64,000 nucleotides of DNA from Isoetes taiwanensis (taxonomy: Eukaryota > Streptophyta > Lycopodiopsida > Isoetales > Isoetaceae), in contig JAJEKV010000109.1 of assembly GCA_021234155.1 (NCBI GenBank), forward strand, positions 124,001-188,000, written 5' to 3'. The notes beneath the pieces are model-generated. The model ran no database searches. It was not told the DNA's origin and saw only the letters and a list, made by a program, of their open reading frames with translations. The stretch's first letter is position 1; each line of letters opens with the position of its first letter. The translations under genes and the position numbers were made by a program. This document shows, one piece after another, positions 21,451 to 32,237 of the stretch.

Positions 21451-23281
21451 TAAATCCTTTCCAGAATTTCCGGGGTTGCTTTTTCAGGAGTTTGGCCAGT
21501 CCCCATTGATGCTGTACCAGGTTTTTATTTCTCTTTGCCTTCAACATCTTCAGATATACCTTTTTCTCAGTTTGGTATGTCTCCCTTCCTCTCTGTTCTC
21601 TGACCTTTCTTTTCTGTTCCCTGCACTCGTCGTCATACCAACTCGATGCCTTGAACGCATCCTTCCCCCTTTTTCTTCTTCTCCTTCTGAAAACTTCCGT
21701 TGCTACTTTCATTGTTATATCATTAAGCCTGTCTCCATTATCGTCTGCCCTATGTGCCCCCCAATTCCATTTTCCCATTTCTTCTTTGACGTACTGCACA
21801 AATACATCTGCGCGCTTCTCTTGAAACTGTATTTTCAGTTTCCCGTTAATTTCCTCTGTTTCTTGTTGCCTGTCATTCGAGGTGTATTCGTCCCCCGTAA
21901 GTGTCAACTGTATGGGTCTGTGGCTCTCCCTTTTCCCAATTGGCCATTCTAGGAGCATGAATCTGGATACTATCTCCACTGCAGTGTCATTCATTATGAC
22001 ATAGTCCACTATACTCTTCCCGTGTGCATTCTGGCTCGTGTACTTCCCTGACCCCTCCCACTTTTGTACCCCGTTGGCTATAGTGACCCCTGTAGTTGAG
22101 CATATCTCCAGCAGTAGCTCCCCCCTGGCATTGACTTCTGCTCTGTCTTCCGTACTCCTATCCCATTCCTCTGATCTTTTCATGCTAGTCCATTGTCCAT
22201 TTGTGTCTTCCATACTCGTGATTTGCGCATGTTCCTGCCCTGTTCTGGCGTTCAGATTGCCTATTAATATCATTGGGCCCTGTTCTTTCCATTTCATCAT
22301 AGTCTCCCCCAGTTCTAACAGTTCTAGTTTATCACTGTTTGGTGGATAATACGCTAAAATCAGAATTAACTCTTTTTTGTTCTGTAATTGTATATTCAAA
22401 ACCATGTATCTCTTATTGACATCCGATTGCAAAATACATGCACTTTTTACTACATTTTCTTTAACATAACAAGCTAATCCCGCACTCCCTCTTCCAATCT
22501 TGAAATCTTTGTCCTTCCAGCATGTGAATAGTTGGTACCCTTCCTCCTCTGGCAATCTTTTTATATTGTGCTCCCACGTTTCCACTAGACATATTATATC
22601 ACACATGTGTGCCCCTTCTAGCCTTTCCCCATCATCCCAAGGATACCCAGTGCAGCTCCAGTACCATATCTTCAGCATCTCTTTCCTTGCGATTGCTCTC
22701 TCGGGGTGTCCGTGTGTTCTGCTTCGTTTCCCAATCTTCTTGGTCTCCCTCTTGTTTTCATGGTCGGGGTTGGATCCATATTCCCGGCTCGTGCTGTTCG
22801 GTCTACGCCGGCCCCTTTTCCCCCTCTTTCTTCCCCTCTGTACTGGCTCGTGTCGGGGGCTACTACTGCCATTGCCGTGTTCTCGTGCACCTATGCAGGT
22901 CCCCCCTGTGGGTTGATATTCTCCTTCTCCACATTCGTCTGCACATCCGTCAACCTCCCTGGTTCCTGATCTCCCGATCTTTGGTCCTGCCCCGTTCCTG
23001 TCAGTTCTCACACCCTTTTGTGCAAGAACACCCTGCCATTTTTGACCCCCGCCTGTACCCCCGCCTGGTTCAGTTCTCTGGCCTTGGCTAGCTCCCTGTG
23101 TAGCCCCTGTCTTTGCATTACCGTTAGTGCTTCCTGTACTTTGATCCCATTTCTCAGCCTGGATCCTATGCGCAATATCCTCTCCTTGGCTGATCGATCC
23201 CTGAGCGTCAAGTTTATGTGTCTCGCTCTCCCCCTCCATTGCCCCGATCGTACGGCTTTGACAATGATGCTCCTTTGACAA
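21451..23281 (-). pseudogene. LINE-B ORF2, endonuclease part
   Basis: A long open frame with a Gly/Arg/Ser-rich leader, then from about 22690 an APE-type endonuclease: MLKIWYWSCTGYPWDDGERL, IICLVETWEHN, GSAGLACYVKE, LILILAYYPPNSD, MILIGNLNARTG, SIVDYVIMN and ESHRPIQLTL. Family members have N in the first block, GDFN in the fifth and SDH in the last. Here they read WSCTG, GNLN and ESH, so three active-site positions are changed although the frame is open. The glutamate of ETWEH is kept. The frame runs into the RT linker and stops in the Copia LTR. Confidence 0.8.
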
Positions 23282-23879
23282 TGATGCTCCTGTGTTCTTT
23301 GAAGACCACCTCTATCACCTCTGCAGTCACTTGGTACGTATCCTCGTTAGGTTTCTCTGCTATCCCTATAAGCCTAACGTCATGCCTAATTCTAGTCTGT
23401 TCCTCATATTCTACAATATGCGGTTTTATTTTATCAAATGACTCCCATGCATTCAATTGAACATTTCCTTTTTCTAATTCAACCAACCTATTCAGGATCT
23501 TGGCTTTCTCCTCCTCAATCTCGTCCATTCTGCGCTGCATTTCCTCACTTGTCTTTTCCACTCCTACTATCCTCACGTCCATGCTGGCAATGGCTACCTT
23601 GTTTCGGTTGACTGATTCCGCTAGCGTGTTGAGTGCATCCATGCTGGGTATCCTAGTCTCCAGCTGCTTGTTTATCTGTGCTAGAAAATCTCTGAGGTTT
23701 TGTTGACTTGCCGGTGCTCTTGCCGCATCTGCTCTCTTTATCTGACTAAGGTTGGTGCTTTCCGCTATAGCTTCGAGATGTATTGTGCCGCTGTACTCTC
23801 CGTCCGCGTGATCACTACAAACTGTACGATGCGATATTGCCATATTCATTCTATTCCGTATATATACCGAAAACCTCAA
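23008..23879 (-). pseudogene. LINE-B ORF1 (RNA-binding protein), frameshifted
   Basis: The first frame (23879-23214) has a long heptad-rich coiled coil (about residues 70-145, with MQRRMDEIEEEKAKILNRL) followed by an RRM-like strand RLIGIAEKPNED. The C-terminal domain continues in another frame (23211-23008): AKERILRIG, QEALTVMQRQGLHREL and GRVFLHKRV. The order coiled coil, RRM, C-terminal domain is that of L1 ORF1 proteins, which coat LINE RNA as trimers. The frame switch coincides with a 17-bp tandem duplication at 23256-23289. Confidence 0.7.
23256..23289. repeat. 17-bp tandem duplication breaking LINE-B ORF1
   Basis: CTTTGACAATGATGCTC occurs twice in a row (23256-23272 and 23273-23289). 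Adding 17 bp shifts the ORF1 frame at the point where coding similarity moves from one frame to another. Confidence 0.9.
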
Positions 23880-24119
23880 ACGGTCTGCTAATTCGAAAAT
23901 TCACCGTTAATCCTGATTTTTGAATTTTGAATATTGGAATACCCGTTTAATTATTCTGCCTTCACTATTTATTATATGCTCTGTTCCTCGAGCCTCTCAC
24001 TATCTCTTCCTATAGTGATTGGCTGGCGCTGACCTCCTTTATGTCATGGGATTCGATTCCCTTCCTTCTGCGTTTATCTATGCACTTGTCCATACATGCT
24101 GGGCCATACACTGTGTCTG

Positions 24120-24560
24120 TGAGTATTTGAGTTTGTAGTGGCACGGATACTAGTTGGTGGGTCTAGCCCTCGCTATCCTGGTGTACGGCGTAGGCTGAGC
24201 CTCTCTGTCCCGTAACTTATTCCGTCCGCTTTTTACTCTTATTTTGCATTTCGCAGTTTGTGCATTTTTGCACTTATTTTTGAGTTTATAGTGGTCCAGA
24301 TTTACCAGTTGGTGGGTCTAGCCCTCGCTATCCTGGTGTACGGCGGAGGCTGAGCCTCTCTGTCCCGTATCTTATTCTGTCCACCTTTTACTCTTACGGT
24401 CTTGCGACCTTATATACGTTACCTTTTCTCGATTTGTAGTACTCCAGTTTGCCAGTTGGTGGGTCTAGCCCTCGCTATACTGGCGTGCGGCGGAGGTTGA
24501 GACTCTCTGTTCCGCACTTTATGCTGTTCGCTTTTGCTCCCTATGATTTTGCCTTTCTCC
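24120..24560 (-). repeat. LINE-B 5' tandem monomers (3 copies, about 150 bp)
   Basis: A block with GTTGGTGGGTCTAGCCCTCG and GTGTACGGCGGAGGCTGAG starts at 24153, 24308 and 24455 (plus-strand positions), giving periods of 155 and 147 bp. It lies upstream of ORF1 on the LINE's strand, so it belongs to the 5' UTR. Tandem 5' monomers acting as promoters are known from mouse L1; promoter activity here is inferred. Confidence 0.75.
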
Positions 24561-25089
24561 CTTGCTTTCGTTGTCCTCCATGCATCCGTTCTCTTCTACC
24601 TGCCTTCCATCTGTATGTCGGCCTTACAAGTCGCTGTTTTCGGGTATATTCTGTCTACTTTTCTCCCATCAGTTTTGAGTTTTGAGTCCATGCAGGGTTC
24701 ACCACCCTTGTCTTTTTCTCTTTTTGTGTTGGTTTTGTGACCCCTCCCCCCCCCCTGTTTATTTATCCTCTGCCACTGTGCATACTGGCCTCGTAAACAT
24801 GCCCTTTAGCATCCCCTTATCTCCATCTGTTTGTTTATTTCACCGATCTGTCCGCTGTTTGTGAGTATCTGCCTTCTGTATTTCCTACTGTTTATGTGTA
24901 CTTAGATTTTCCCTTGCTCCTGTGTATCTGTTCCTATGATTTTGTGGTTGCTATCTTGACTGTCTGATATATTTACTGTCGTGCTGCCATCCCCTTTACC
25001 CTGCTTTTTGGGTGGATCTCTTTACTGTCGTGCTTGCTATCATCTTTTCCCTGCATTTGAGTGGGTATCCATATTGTGTATTTAACCGT

Positions 25090-25835
25090 ACACATAGAAA
25101 TCTTACCATTTGTTGGATTGTGACATTTCGTTATTCGCCCAATTTGTACATCTTACGAAAATAAAGTCGTGTGCAGAATAGTTTATCGAAAAGCCAGCCA
25201 GCCCTATATTTAATGTTGTAGATAGTGCCCAAATATACTTTAGAAATCCTTTCTTATATTCCCATATACCACCCGATACAGAGTCATCACAGAAATGCAT
25301 GGAGAGATCTTCAGTTACACCGCTAGGATGCTAATTTACCAATTGTGACTTGACTACATTCAGTCTAGAGTGATCTAAGAGACATAGATAAGGAATATAT
25401 CGCTTTACTCTAAAGAAAAAGTAATTGACACTAAGAAACAACTGATATGCGATACATAAGAAGCTGTATTTACTGCATAATCCTAGCTTATATTCAAAAG
25501 AAAAATTGCTTTTCACAGTTACATTTTCTGGCTTACTCAGCCATTCTTAAACATGATCGGCTATCTTCAAACAACATTTGTTCCTTTTCTGCCCGGGTTT
25601 ACCCGCATCACCCGAACATTTTTATACAGCCTTAAGCTGATATGTATTACCTATCCTTGGCAGTTGCCCGAAAATCACTGATGATGCTGAAGCTAAAAGG
25701 TTTGATTAAAGGATGAACAGAAAACAGAAAAGACCAAAATAAAAAGATAAGAATGAAAAGGCATGGCATGCAGCCCCTTCAGGCCCCTCCATTCTTTCGC
25801 TTCCTCCCATGATTTCATTGTATCTTACTCCCGGA
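25090..25835. other. no supported feature
   Basis: AT-rich flank between the LINE-B 5' end and the next gene. No motif recognised. Confidence 0.45.
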
Positions 25836-25838
25836 GAT

Positions 25839-26387
25839 TTACTTCTTTGGCTTTTTTTCTGTAGACGGCTCCCCGATCTTCTTAACTTTTTCCAAGTTTC
25901 TTCCCATGTAAGCTCGGCACATAAAATCAACAGGGTTCTTTTCGCAGCAATATATACAAACCTTTCCGAAGTCACATATCATAAGGTTGTGCTGATAACT
26001 AGAGGACCTCTGTATTGCAGCATGAATCTGCAGTCGATTGAAGCACTGCATAGTTCTGTCCAGATCCTGGCGCCGCACTGAATCATTCTTGTCGCCTAAG
26101 ACTCCAAGCACCTCCAGCAATCCTAGATTATAGCCATGATCCCGCATCGACTGTGCATGGTGGATTCGGTCACAAAATAGACAGTGAACGCGACCGCAAC
26201 TGATTCATGATGCCAAACCTCGGCCTACACATATACAATCTGGTTCGCAAATACACCAGGGATTAAGATCCTCGAGATCAGGATTATAAGGCACCATGAG
26301 GTTGCCTGGGACGCCAGAACTGGGTCGTTTCTTGACATTTTTCTTCTCCCCATCTCTGTCGACGGCAACTTTCTTTCCCTTATCCAT
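25839..26387 (-). pseudogene. unrecognised Cys-rich protein with one in-frame TGA
   Basis: ATG at 26387 starts a basic leader (MDKGKKVAVDRDGEKKNVKK), then NPWCICEPDCICVGRGLAS and TGA at 26205-26207. The same frame continues with SCGRVHCLFCDRIHHAQS, then LEVLGVLGDKNDSVRRQ, CFNRLQIHAAIQRSSS, CDFGKVCIYCCEKNPVDFMC and a Lys-rich end, stopping at 25839. Without the TGA it would be about 182 codons. Two clusters of Cys and His pairs (CIC-x3-CIC, and C-x4-CLFC-x3-HH) suggest metal binding. I do not recognise the family. The stretch before the ATG lacks stops nearby and could be a 5' UTR. It could be a gene with a recent CGA-to-TGA change, or a mis-sequenced functional gene. Confidence 0.4.
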
Positions 26388-26499
26388 TCTTCTGTTTCTG
26401 AGCTGAGCCGGAGACTGAGACGGACTGGCGCTTCCCTGCTTATCCTGAATTCAAGAACTCAAGAGCCCAAGAGGCTGAGAAATCCTGAGGGCGGGTCTT

Positions 26500-28800
26500 C
26501 ACACTTCCTCTCTTCCTCGTTACAACTGTTATATAACCTTTAGGGTTTACAAAATCTGTCTGAATTCCCGCTCATTTAATACGACCGTCTATCTTAAATG
26601 CTGGTCTTGTCCTATCCTGTCACTCGAATTTTCGTGTGCGAATATCCGCCACCTGTCCCTAGCTAATTCGCTGACACACGTACATTTTCCTCCTTTTCTC
26701 TATATTTTCATTATTATGCCTCCCGTAGGTGTCATGATTATGACGACACGTCATTCCGGTCATACATGCTAATTCCCTACGTTTTATTTTATATTTTTAT
26801 TATTATCTGTTCACGCTCTCTCCCGGCTTTGCCAAGTGTTCCATCCCTTGTAGCTGTTCAGTCGACTAACGTTCTCTCACCATCTTGCCACATATTCCAT
26901 CCCCTTTAATTGCTTAAGTAATTATAAATTCGGTGATTTTCAATTTATTTTATTTTATGCACCTCCCCCCCTTTTTTTTAAACATGTAGTCATATCTAAA
27001 TGTAGTCATAAGAATGTAGTCATATCTAAACAACTAATTCCAAGTGCATGCTTAAAATTTGGCCATGGAGGCCCCAAATTCCAAGTGTATGCTTATGATT
27101 TGGCTTTGGATGCCAAGGCTACAATATAATATAGAAAAAAACTTTGATACAAAAAAAAATTCATAATATAGAGAAAAACTTACAGGATCTATATTCCTAG
27201 GCTGAAACAATCAGTAGAAAAACCATGTCACTCTTGTGCAATCAATCTCATGAAACTGGTCCAAAACAAAATGGCAACCCTTTGACATTCTATAAATATT
27301 GAATTTATTTTGTTCAAGCTTACTCTGCTTGGAAGATGCATTTCTTAGAGGCTGGCTTTAAGATTACCCAAAAATAGAGCCAAATATGTGTGAAAGAAAA
27401 TCTTAAAGGTAGAGTAACAATTAAACAAAATACAATGCTAAATGCTGCTGCAACGTTTTTCTAAATCTAGAGCCTAAATCCTAACGACAAATGAAGTAAG
27501 ATTAATCACCTGGAGGCAGAAGGTGAAAGGACATGTGAGAGCTTCTTTTGCTTCAAAAATATAACCAATGATGGGGTAAAACTAAATTAATTCTGCAAAG
27601 TGCATATGATGATGAAGCAAACCAAAAGAGCTCTGCAGAACATGTACTTATGATGGAGAAAAAAAAACCTTTTAAGATTCTGAGCAAGATTTTTGCTCAA
27701 ATGTTATGGATCACACCAATGAACCATACCTTTTGTATCCCTGAAACCTTATTTAAGGCTGCTCAATCATCATGGTCTCCCAATCTGTAATCCATCCAGA
27801 ATTGCTACATAATCCACAATCAAACTGTTAGCAATGACAAAAGATCTCTATTTGAAACAAACATACAATATGAGTTACATGGATAACTCAGATTGGCCAA
27901 GCTTTAGTTCACCAAAACCAGAGCTAGCTCAAGATGCAATAACCAATGTATGATAGTTCACCACCCAACCAGGTCATTCGGTGCTAAGAATTGGCAGAAT
28001 TATGGCAAGGCCTGACAATCAGCTTCCACTGGTAGCTCCTCCCTCGAGCTAGCAGTTCTCAGTATAAGACACCAAGAGTTAGGCTCTAGGATAGTAACAG
28101 ACTATTGAATAAGAACAATAGAATCTCTAGGAAAAAGTAATGGCTTTCTTAGAATCAGATTCAAGAGCGAATGTGTAGAGCAGTCTTCTTTGACCCCCTA
28201 TCACTCTTCCGGCTATATCTCTCTTATTCGGATGACTCAAGGAAAGTGCCACCCCAATTCAGAAGCTAGACTCCGAGCCCGTTCCAACGAGGTAAGAATT
28301 GCCTCCATCAGAGCTCTGATTGCCGAGATATATGTAACTGAAGTTTAGGGTCTATTTATAGGTCTCTGTTACGACTTTAGCCCTTTTTTATTTGGATAAA
28401 CCTTTTTAGCATCATAAATATAGATCATAGATTGCCTTTCCTTGCCAATACTTTATCAAACTTAGACACCCATGCTAGTCCACCAAGACTAACATCCAAG
28501 ACCACTCCCCCGAGCTACCATATTCATAACATCAAAGTCATACAAATAAAAATATGTTCTTTACAACTAAATGGACAAAACAGAAATACCTTCAAAGAAA
28601 AGGACAATATGATGAGGACTGACGCTACCTGCAAAACATCTGTATTGCTTAATCAATGAAGCTTTTAGAGATAAAACATCAGTATACAAATTCTGCTTCA
28701 AAATGTTAAATTAAAGCAGTCTTTATCGACACATCGAACCTTAATTTCATTGCAAAAGGGAGCTCTTTAGTACAGGATAAAATGGGTGCACCTTAAATAC
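26500..28800. other. no supported feature
   Basis: Over 2 kb of AT-rich sequence with no recognised gene or bounded repeat. A short internal echo, ATGTAGTCATATCTAAA, appears twice at about 26984-27031. Confidence 0.45.
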
Positions 28801-29518
28801 TTTTAACAATGTATCTTTTTATCCTGGAACAATGCTCTTCATCTGGATTTGCCTATGGTGGGGTAATCTAGCAGATGAAAGCCATGATAATGATCGTGAA
28901 GCTGGCCTGCTCAGAGATGTACCATCAAATGTCTAACAGTAAAGTTCTCGGAGCAAACAGATCTTAAGTCTTGAAACTTTGAAATTTCTTGTCAGCTCAC
29001 CTGGATACTGCTTCGTGCTCCCCATAAGAAATAGTGATCCAATCATGGCTAACAGAAGTAGGTCTTTCCACATGAGCTGCCATAGCACCATAGAAACCAT
29101 TTTTTCTGCTTCTAATTTCCTGAAATATGCAGATAGAATCACAATAGTAGATCAAAATTTAGCCCATGGAGTTAAACCCTGGCATAATTTGACATATATA
29201 AAAGAAGTGGAAAATTGAGAAAGACCCATTTGAAACATCTACATCATTCCATTTGTAATTCTGCTAATCAATTTCTAAAGGGAATTATACAATTTTTCAC
29301 TACTTACAATGAATGTCTGATGTTGGAAAAGGTAAAAGGTAGAGGGCTTACCGAGCTCGTCTGGAATAAAGTTTATCCTAAAATATGCCATCTAACTTAA
29401 GTTCCATAAAATAGGCCAATATCCATTGAACAAAATAACTTGTTTTCGTTCAACACCTTACATGCTCAAGAAATCATCAGCTTGGTGCCAAGGGTATTTC
29501 TCTCCAATTTCTTTCAGT
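28800..29518 (-). other. possible exons of an unrecognised spliced gene
   Basis: Block 29518-29462 has a TTTTTCTTAG acceptor and an AT/GTAAGG donor and encodes LKEIGEKYPWHQADDFLS. Block 29119-29001 has a CATATTTCAG acceptor and a CAG/GTGAGC donor. Joined in phase it reads KLEAEKMVSMVLWQLMW followed by a hydrophobic stretch LLLLAMIGSLFLMG. Another frame of the second block reads AHVERPTSVSHDWITISYG, so the true frame is unsure. A possible last exon near 28929-28810 reads RPASRSLSWLSSARLPHHRQ and then stops, but the phases do not all agree. No family recognised. Confidence 0.25.
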
Positions 29519-29547
29519 CTAAGAAAAACCATAAAGTGATACTGCAT

Positions 29548-29570
29548 AAGAATAGAATTGTTTTTATCGT
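29548..29570 (-). mobile_element. tiny LINE 3'-end remnant
   Basis: On the minus strand the sequence reads CTCTGTGGACGATAAAAAC followed by AATTCTATTCTTA. The first part matches the conserved LINE 3' block (CCGTGGACGATAAAA), and the second resembles the TTCTA tail of LINE-D. No hairpin or coding part precedes it, so it would be an extremely 5'-truncated insertion or a chance match. Confidence 0.4.
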
Positions 29571-30129
29571 CCACAGAGAAATGAGTAGTACAGATCTTGA
29601 CATGCTACAGTTGTGTGATGAGGCATTTTAAATACCAACTGGATTACTTTAGCTGTGCACTCCATGTAAAATTCAAAATGTAAAATTACAAATACTTTAA
29701 CCCAGTTCAATTTTTTATATTAATATACAAAAAAATTCAATCACCCTTTTATGCTTCTACCCTGCAACTTAACAAAAGGTGATGATAGGTCCAAACAAAA
29801 GAGAATAATTATTTAAAAGACATCACTTAAAGCTTCTTGAGGAATGCAAAGCATATTAAAATGCAAAAATATCATCAAAAGATGATGCTCGCTTAGTTAG
29901 ACTCATATCAAAATGCTTCTTGTGTGGCAGAACGACTGGAGTTATGCTCCTTTTATGCCTAAGGACTCTCATTTAGCACCATGTAAAAAGTGATCATATA
30001 AGGACATTTCAAAACAAAAGATCAATTCATCTTCTTATACACTCGCCTCAAATGCATGTGTAAACAACAACCACAAACATCCGAACTTGCTTTTTCTCAC
30101 AATAGCCCAGCATCATTGAAGAAGAGAAA

Positions 30130-30850
30130 AAATGTCATCTAACGGGCATTGCACTACATGGTTTGCCCGTTGGGCTGTGCAACCAGAGCACTGCCTGATG
30201 CTTGCCAGTTCTGATCCTGAGCTTTTGAACAATATCTCAATGGTCGTTTTTCTCAAAAGATATGGGACGCAGTTACTTTGGCCCAAGTGAAAACTGGTCA
30301 TTATCATGCACACATAAATCCCACCTTGGCACCAGGGCCCCAAGCTTATTTGCTTGCTTCATTGTCCAGGAACAAGCTTGTAGCTATTGCATCAATTCGC
30401 ACGGGGTCCCACAAAGTCACAGGATTGAGACAGATAGATGGGAGCGGCCGCAATTGCCGCGAGAAGCGAGACTATGTGCCTGTTGCCAGTTACAGGTTAT
30501 TGAAGATGAAAGCCATACTCTTCTGAGTTGCCCTGCTTTTGAGATAGTCCGGAATCATTTTTTGACCTTAGCATTCCATTCCACGCTTCCACAACTTCTC
30601 AGAGCACCATCTGTGCATGACTTGGCATTATACATAGTTGAGGTTCTAGATAAACGTCGGCAATTACTGAGCCCTCAGTAGTCATTATCTCCGCTTGTCT
30701 AGTATCATCATTACTGCAAAGGTTCTTCCCTTGAAAACCTTTCGAGGCAGGGGTTTTTTAATCCTAGTAGTAATGATTGTACTAGCCCATTGTATGGGTC
30801 CCATGACCTATTGGTCTCCGTGGACGTTAAAATATTCTATTCTATTCTAA
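30130..30850 (+). mobile_element. LINE-D: 5'-truncated LINE, C-terminal ORF2 end and 3' UTR
   Basis: Two frames carry the end of ORF2: LAQVKTGHYHAHINPTLAPG (30278 on) is equivalent to LEQVKTAHYKEHINPALA in LINE-A. CACCQLQVIEDESHTLLSCP (about 30466-30525, other frame) is the C-x2-C-x9-H-x4-C finger, complete here. The stop is at 30681. The 3' UTR contains hairpin 2 (30729-30747, CCTTGAAA/TTTCGAGG), GGGTTTTTTAATCC, hairpin 1 (30805-30816, GACC/GGTC), CCGTGGACGTTAAAA and a (TTCTA)n tail at 30834-30849. It is more AT-rich than LINE-A and LINE-C. Confidence 0.8.
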
Positions 30851-30859
30851 TCAATAGCA

Positions 30860-32230
30860 AAGGAACAAAATAATTAGCTACATGGTTATTAGTTTAGACC
30901 TTCCCGAATTCATCGTAAGTTATATGCAGGCTGGGTGTAAAAAAGAGTTTGCTACAGACCATAGTGTTTAACTTGCAATAGATTTAAAATAAGAAAATGT
31001 ATTACATCATGTGTATATTGCATGACATGTTAGATAAAAAAAAGTAAGATCACAAAAAACTTACGGTCTTAGTTGATTGAGGAAGCTCCTCACACATGCA
31101 AAGTTATAGTGCAATGCAGAACTCCAAATCCTCTTAGAAAGCTTTGAATTCCTGCTTGAACACTCTGTTTAAAGAACGATAAACCTTAAAAATGGAAAAT
31201 ATTAAAATGTACAGTTGTTGTAGCTCTATTGGCAGCACCTATAACATGCTTTAAGATGATTGCCCGGCATAAGAGAATCAAGAAAATAGATCTAAAGAGA
31301 GTTTATTCTAAAACCCAGAAAATTTTCATCATGAAGAGCTGGAACAATACGATAAATTGCTTGTTTATGGACGGGCTTTCTTCTATGGCACGATCCAAGA
31401 ACCTACTGCAATAAGCATCAAACTCGTTAGACTTTTGGGCTTGCATACTCTCAGCACAAAAAAGAAAGCCAAGAAATTGACATGCAATAGGGCTTCCATG
31501 GCAAGCGATGACAAGCAAGCAGTACAATCGTTTTCCTCTACAAATCTGAAGGATACCAGGGATTCATTAGGAAACAAAGGAGTTGTTAACGAACGACTAA
31601 CATGCACGCTTGATTTGCCACTTTGCAAGTGCAGCCGAGAGGGAAATCCCACTGAAATGCCACTGAAATGCATACAGGTTCCATGTGGCATCATTCTCGA
31701 CCAGATTAAGATAGATAGATGGAAAATCCAAGAACCAAAAATCATAGGGAAAAACTTCTACTGCTTTTAGCAACTCGGAAATTTTTTCTGGCCTCAAAAA
31801 ACCCCCAAAATCTTAGGAAATTGGATTAAAAAAAATTCCAAAAATATTTTCCACAAAACCGGAAAATCCCAAATTAACAAGATTGATATTGTGTATTATA
31901 ATTAGCTCTAATGCTTTCATAATGTTTGGGTTTTATAATTACGGCAAGCAATCATAACTACGACCAATATTCTACATTTATGACAAAATTCCATTAACAA
32001 CGTTCAAGTATGGTATGGTTCATCTTTTTTAAACTGACTTGTGAGATTCAAGTTTTCTATTGATCTTTGACATGGATCTAAACGAATGCATATTTTGGCC
32101 TTCACTGAAACTGATGTTATCATCACTTCACCAGGAGAGCGTTTGAGAATTTTTTCCTCTTTTGAAAATGGAGAATGTTATATGAGTAGAAAATGGCTTT
32201 GTGATAGTTTTCAATTTAAGTCAGTGGGGC
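30860..32230. other. no supported gene
   Basis: AT-rich. Open frames on both strands overlap at 31357-31797 (up to 137 residues), but none has a known motif. They may be chance or a remnant. Confidence 0.4.
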
Positions 32231-32237
32231 TATGTGT

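Larger units (their letters stand above)
16407..25085 (-). mobile_element. LINE-B: long LINE split by a Copia element
   Basis: Read on the minus strand, the element has tandem 5' monomers (about 24.55-24.12 kb, with leader sequence out to about 25.08 kb), ORF1 (23879-23008), ORF2 endonuclease (about 22690-21900), a linker ending LAKLLKKQPRKFWKGF at 21498-21451, the Copia insertion (21450 to about 18250), RT (about 18245-17600), the C-terminal region with a CCHC-type finger (17557-16664), a 3' UTR and a (TATC)n tail at 16407-16424. The 3' UTR ends GGGACGATAATG just before the tail, echoing the other LINEs. ORF1 plus ORF2 with an APE-type endonuclease places it in the L1-like group. About 0.7 kb covering the N-terminal part of RT is missing next to the Copia junction, judged from typical LINE spacing. 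Confidence 0.85.

Noticed and set aside
21476-23278. Plus-strand ORFs of up to 160 residues
   Set aside because: They are antisense shadows of LINE-B ORF2 and ORF1, with low-complexity Ser/Leu/Pro composition.
26205-26207. Selenocysteine codon in the Cys-rich ORF
   Set aside because: Land plants are not known to decode UGA as selenocysteine, and no SECIS-like element was identified.
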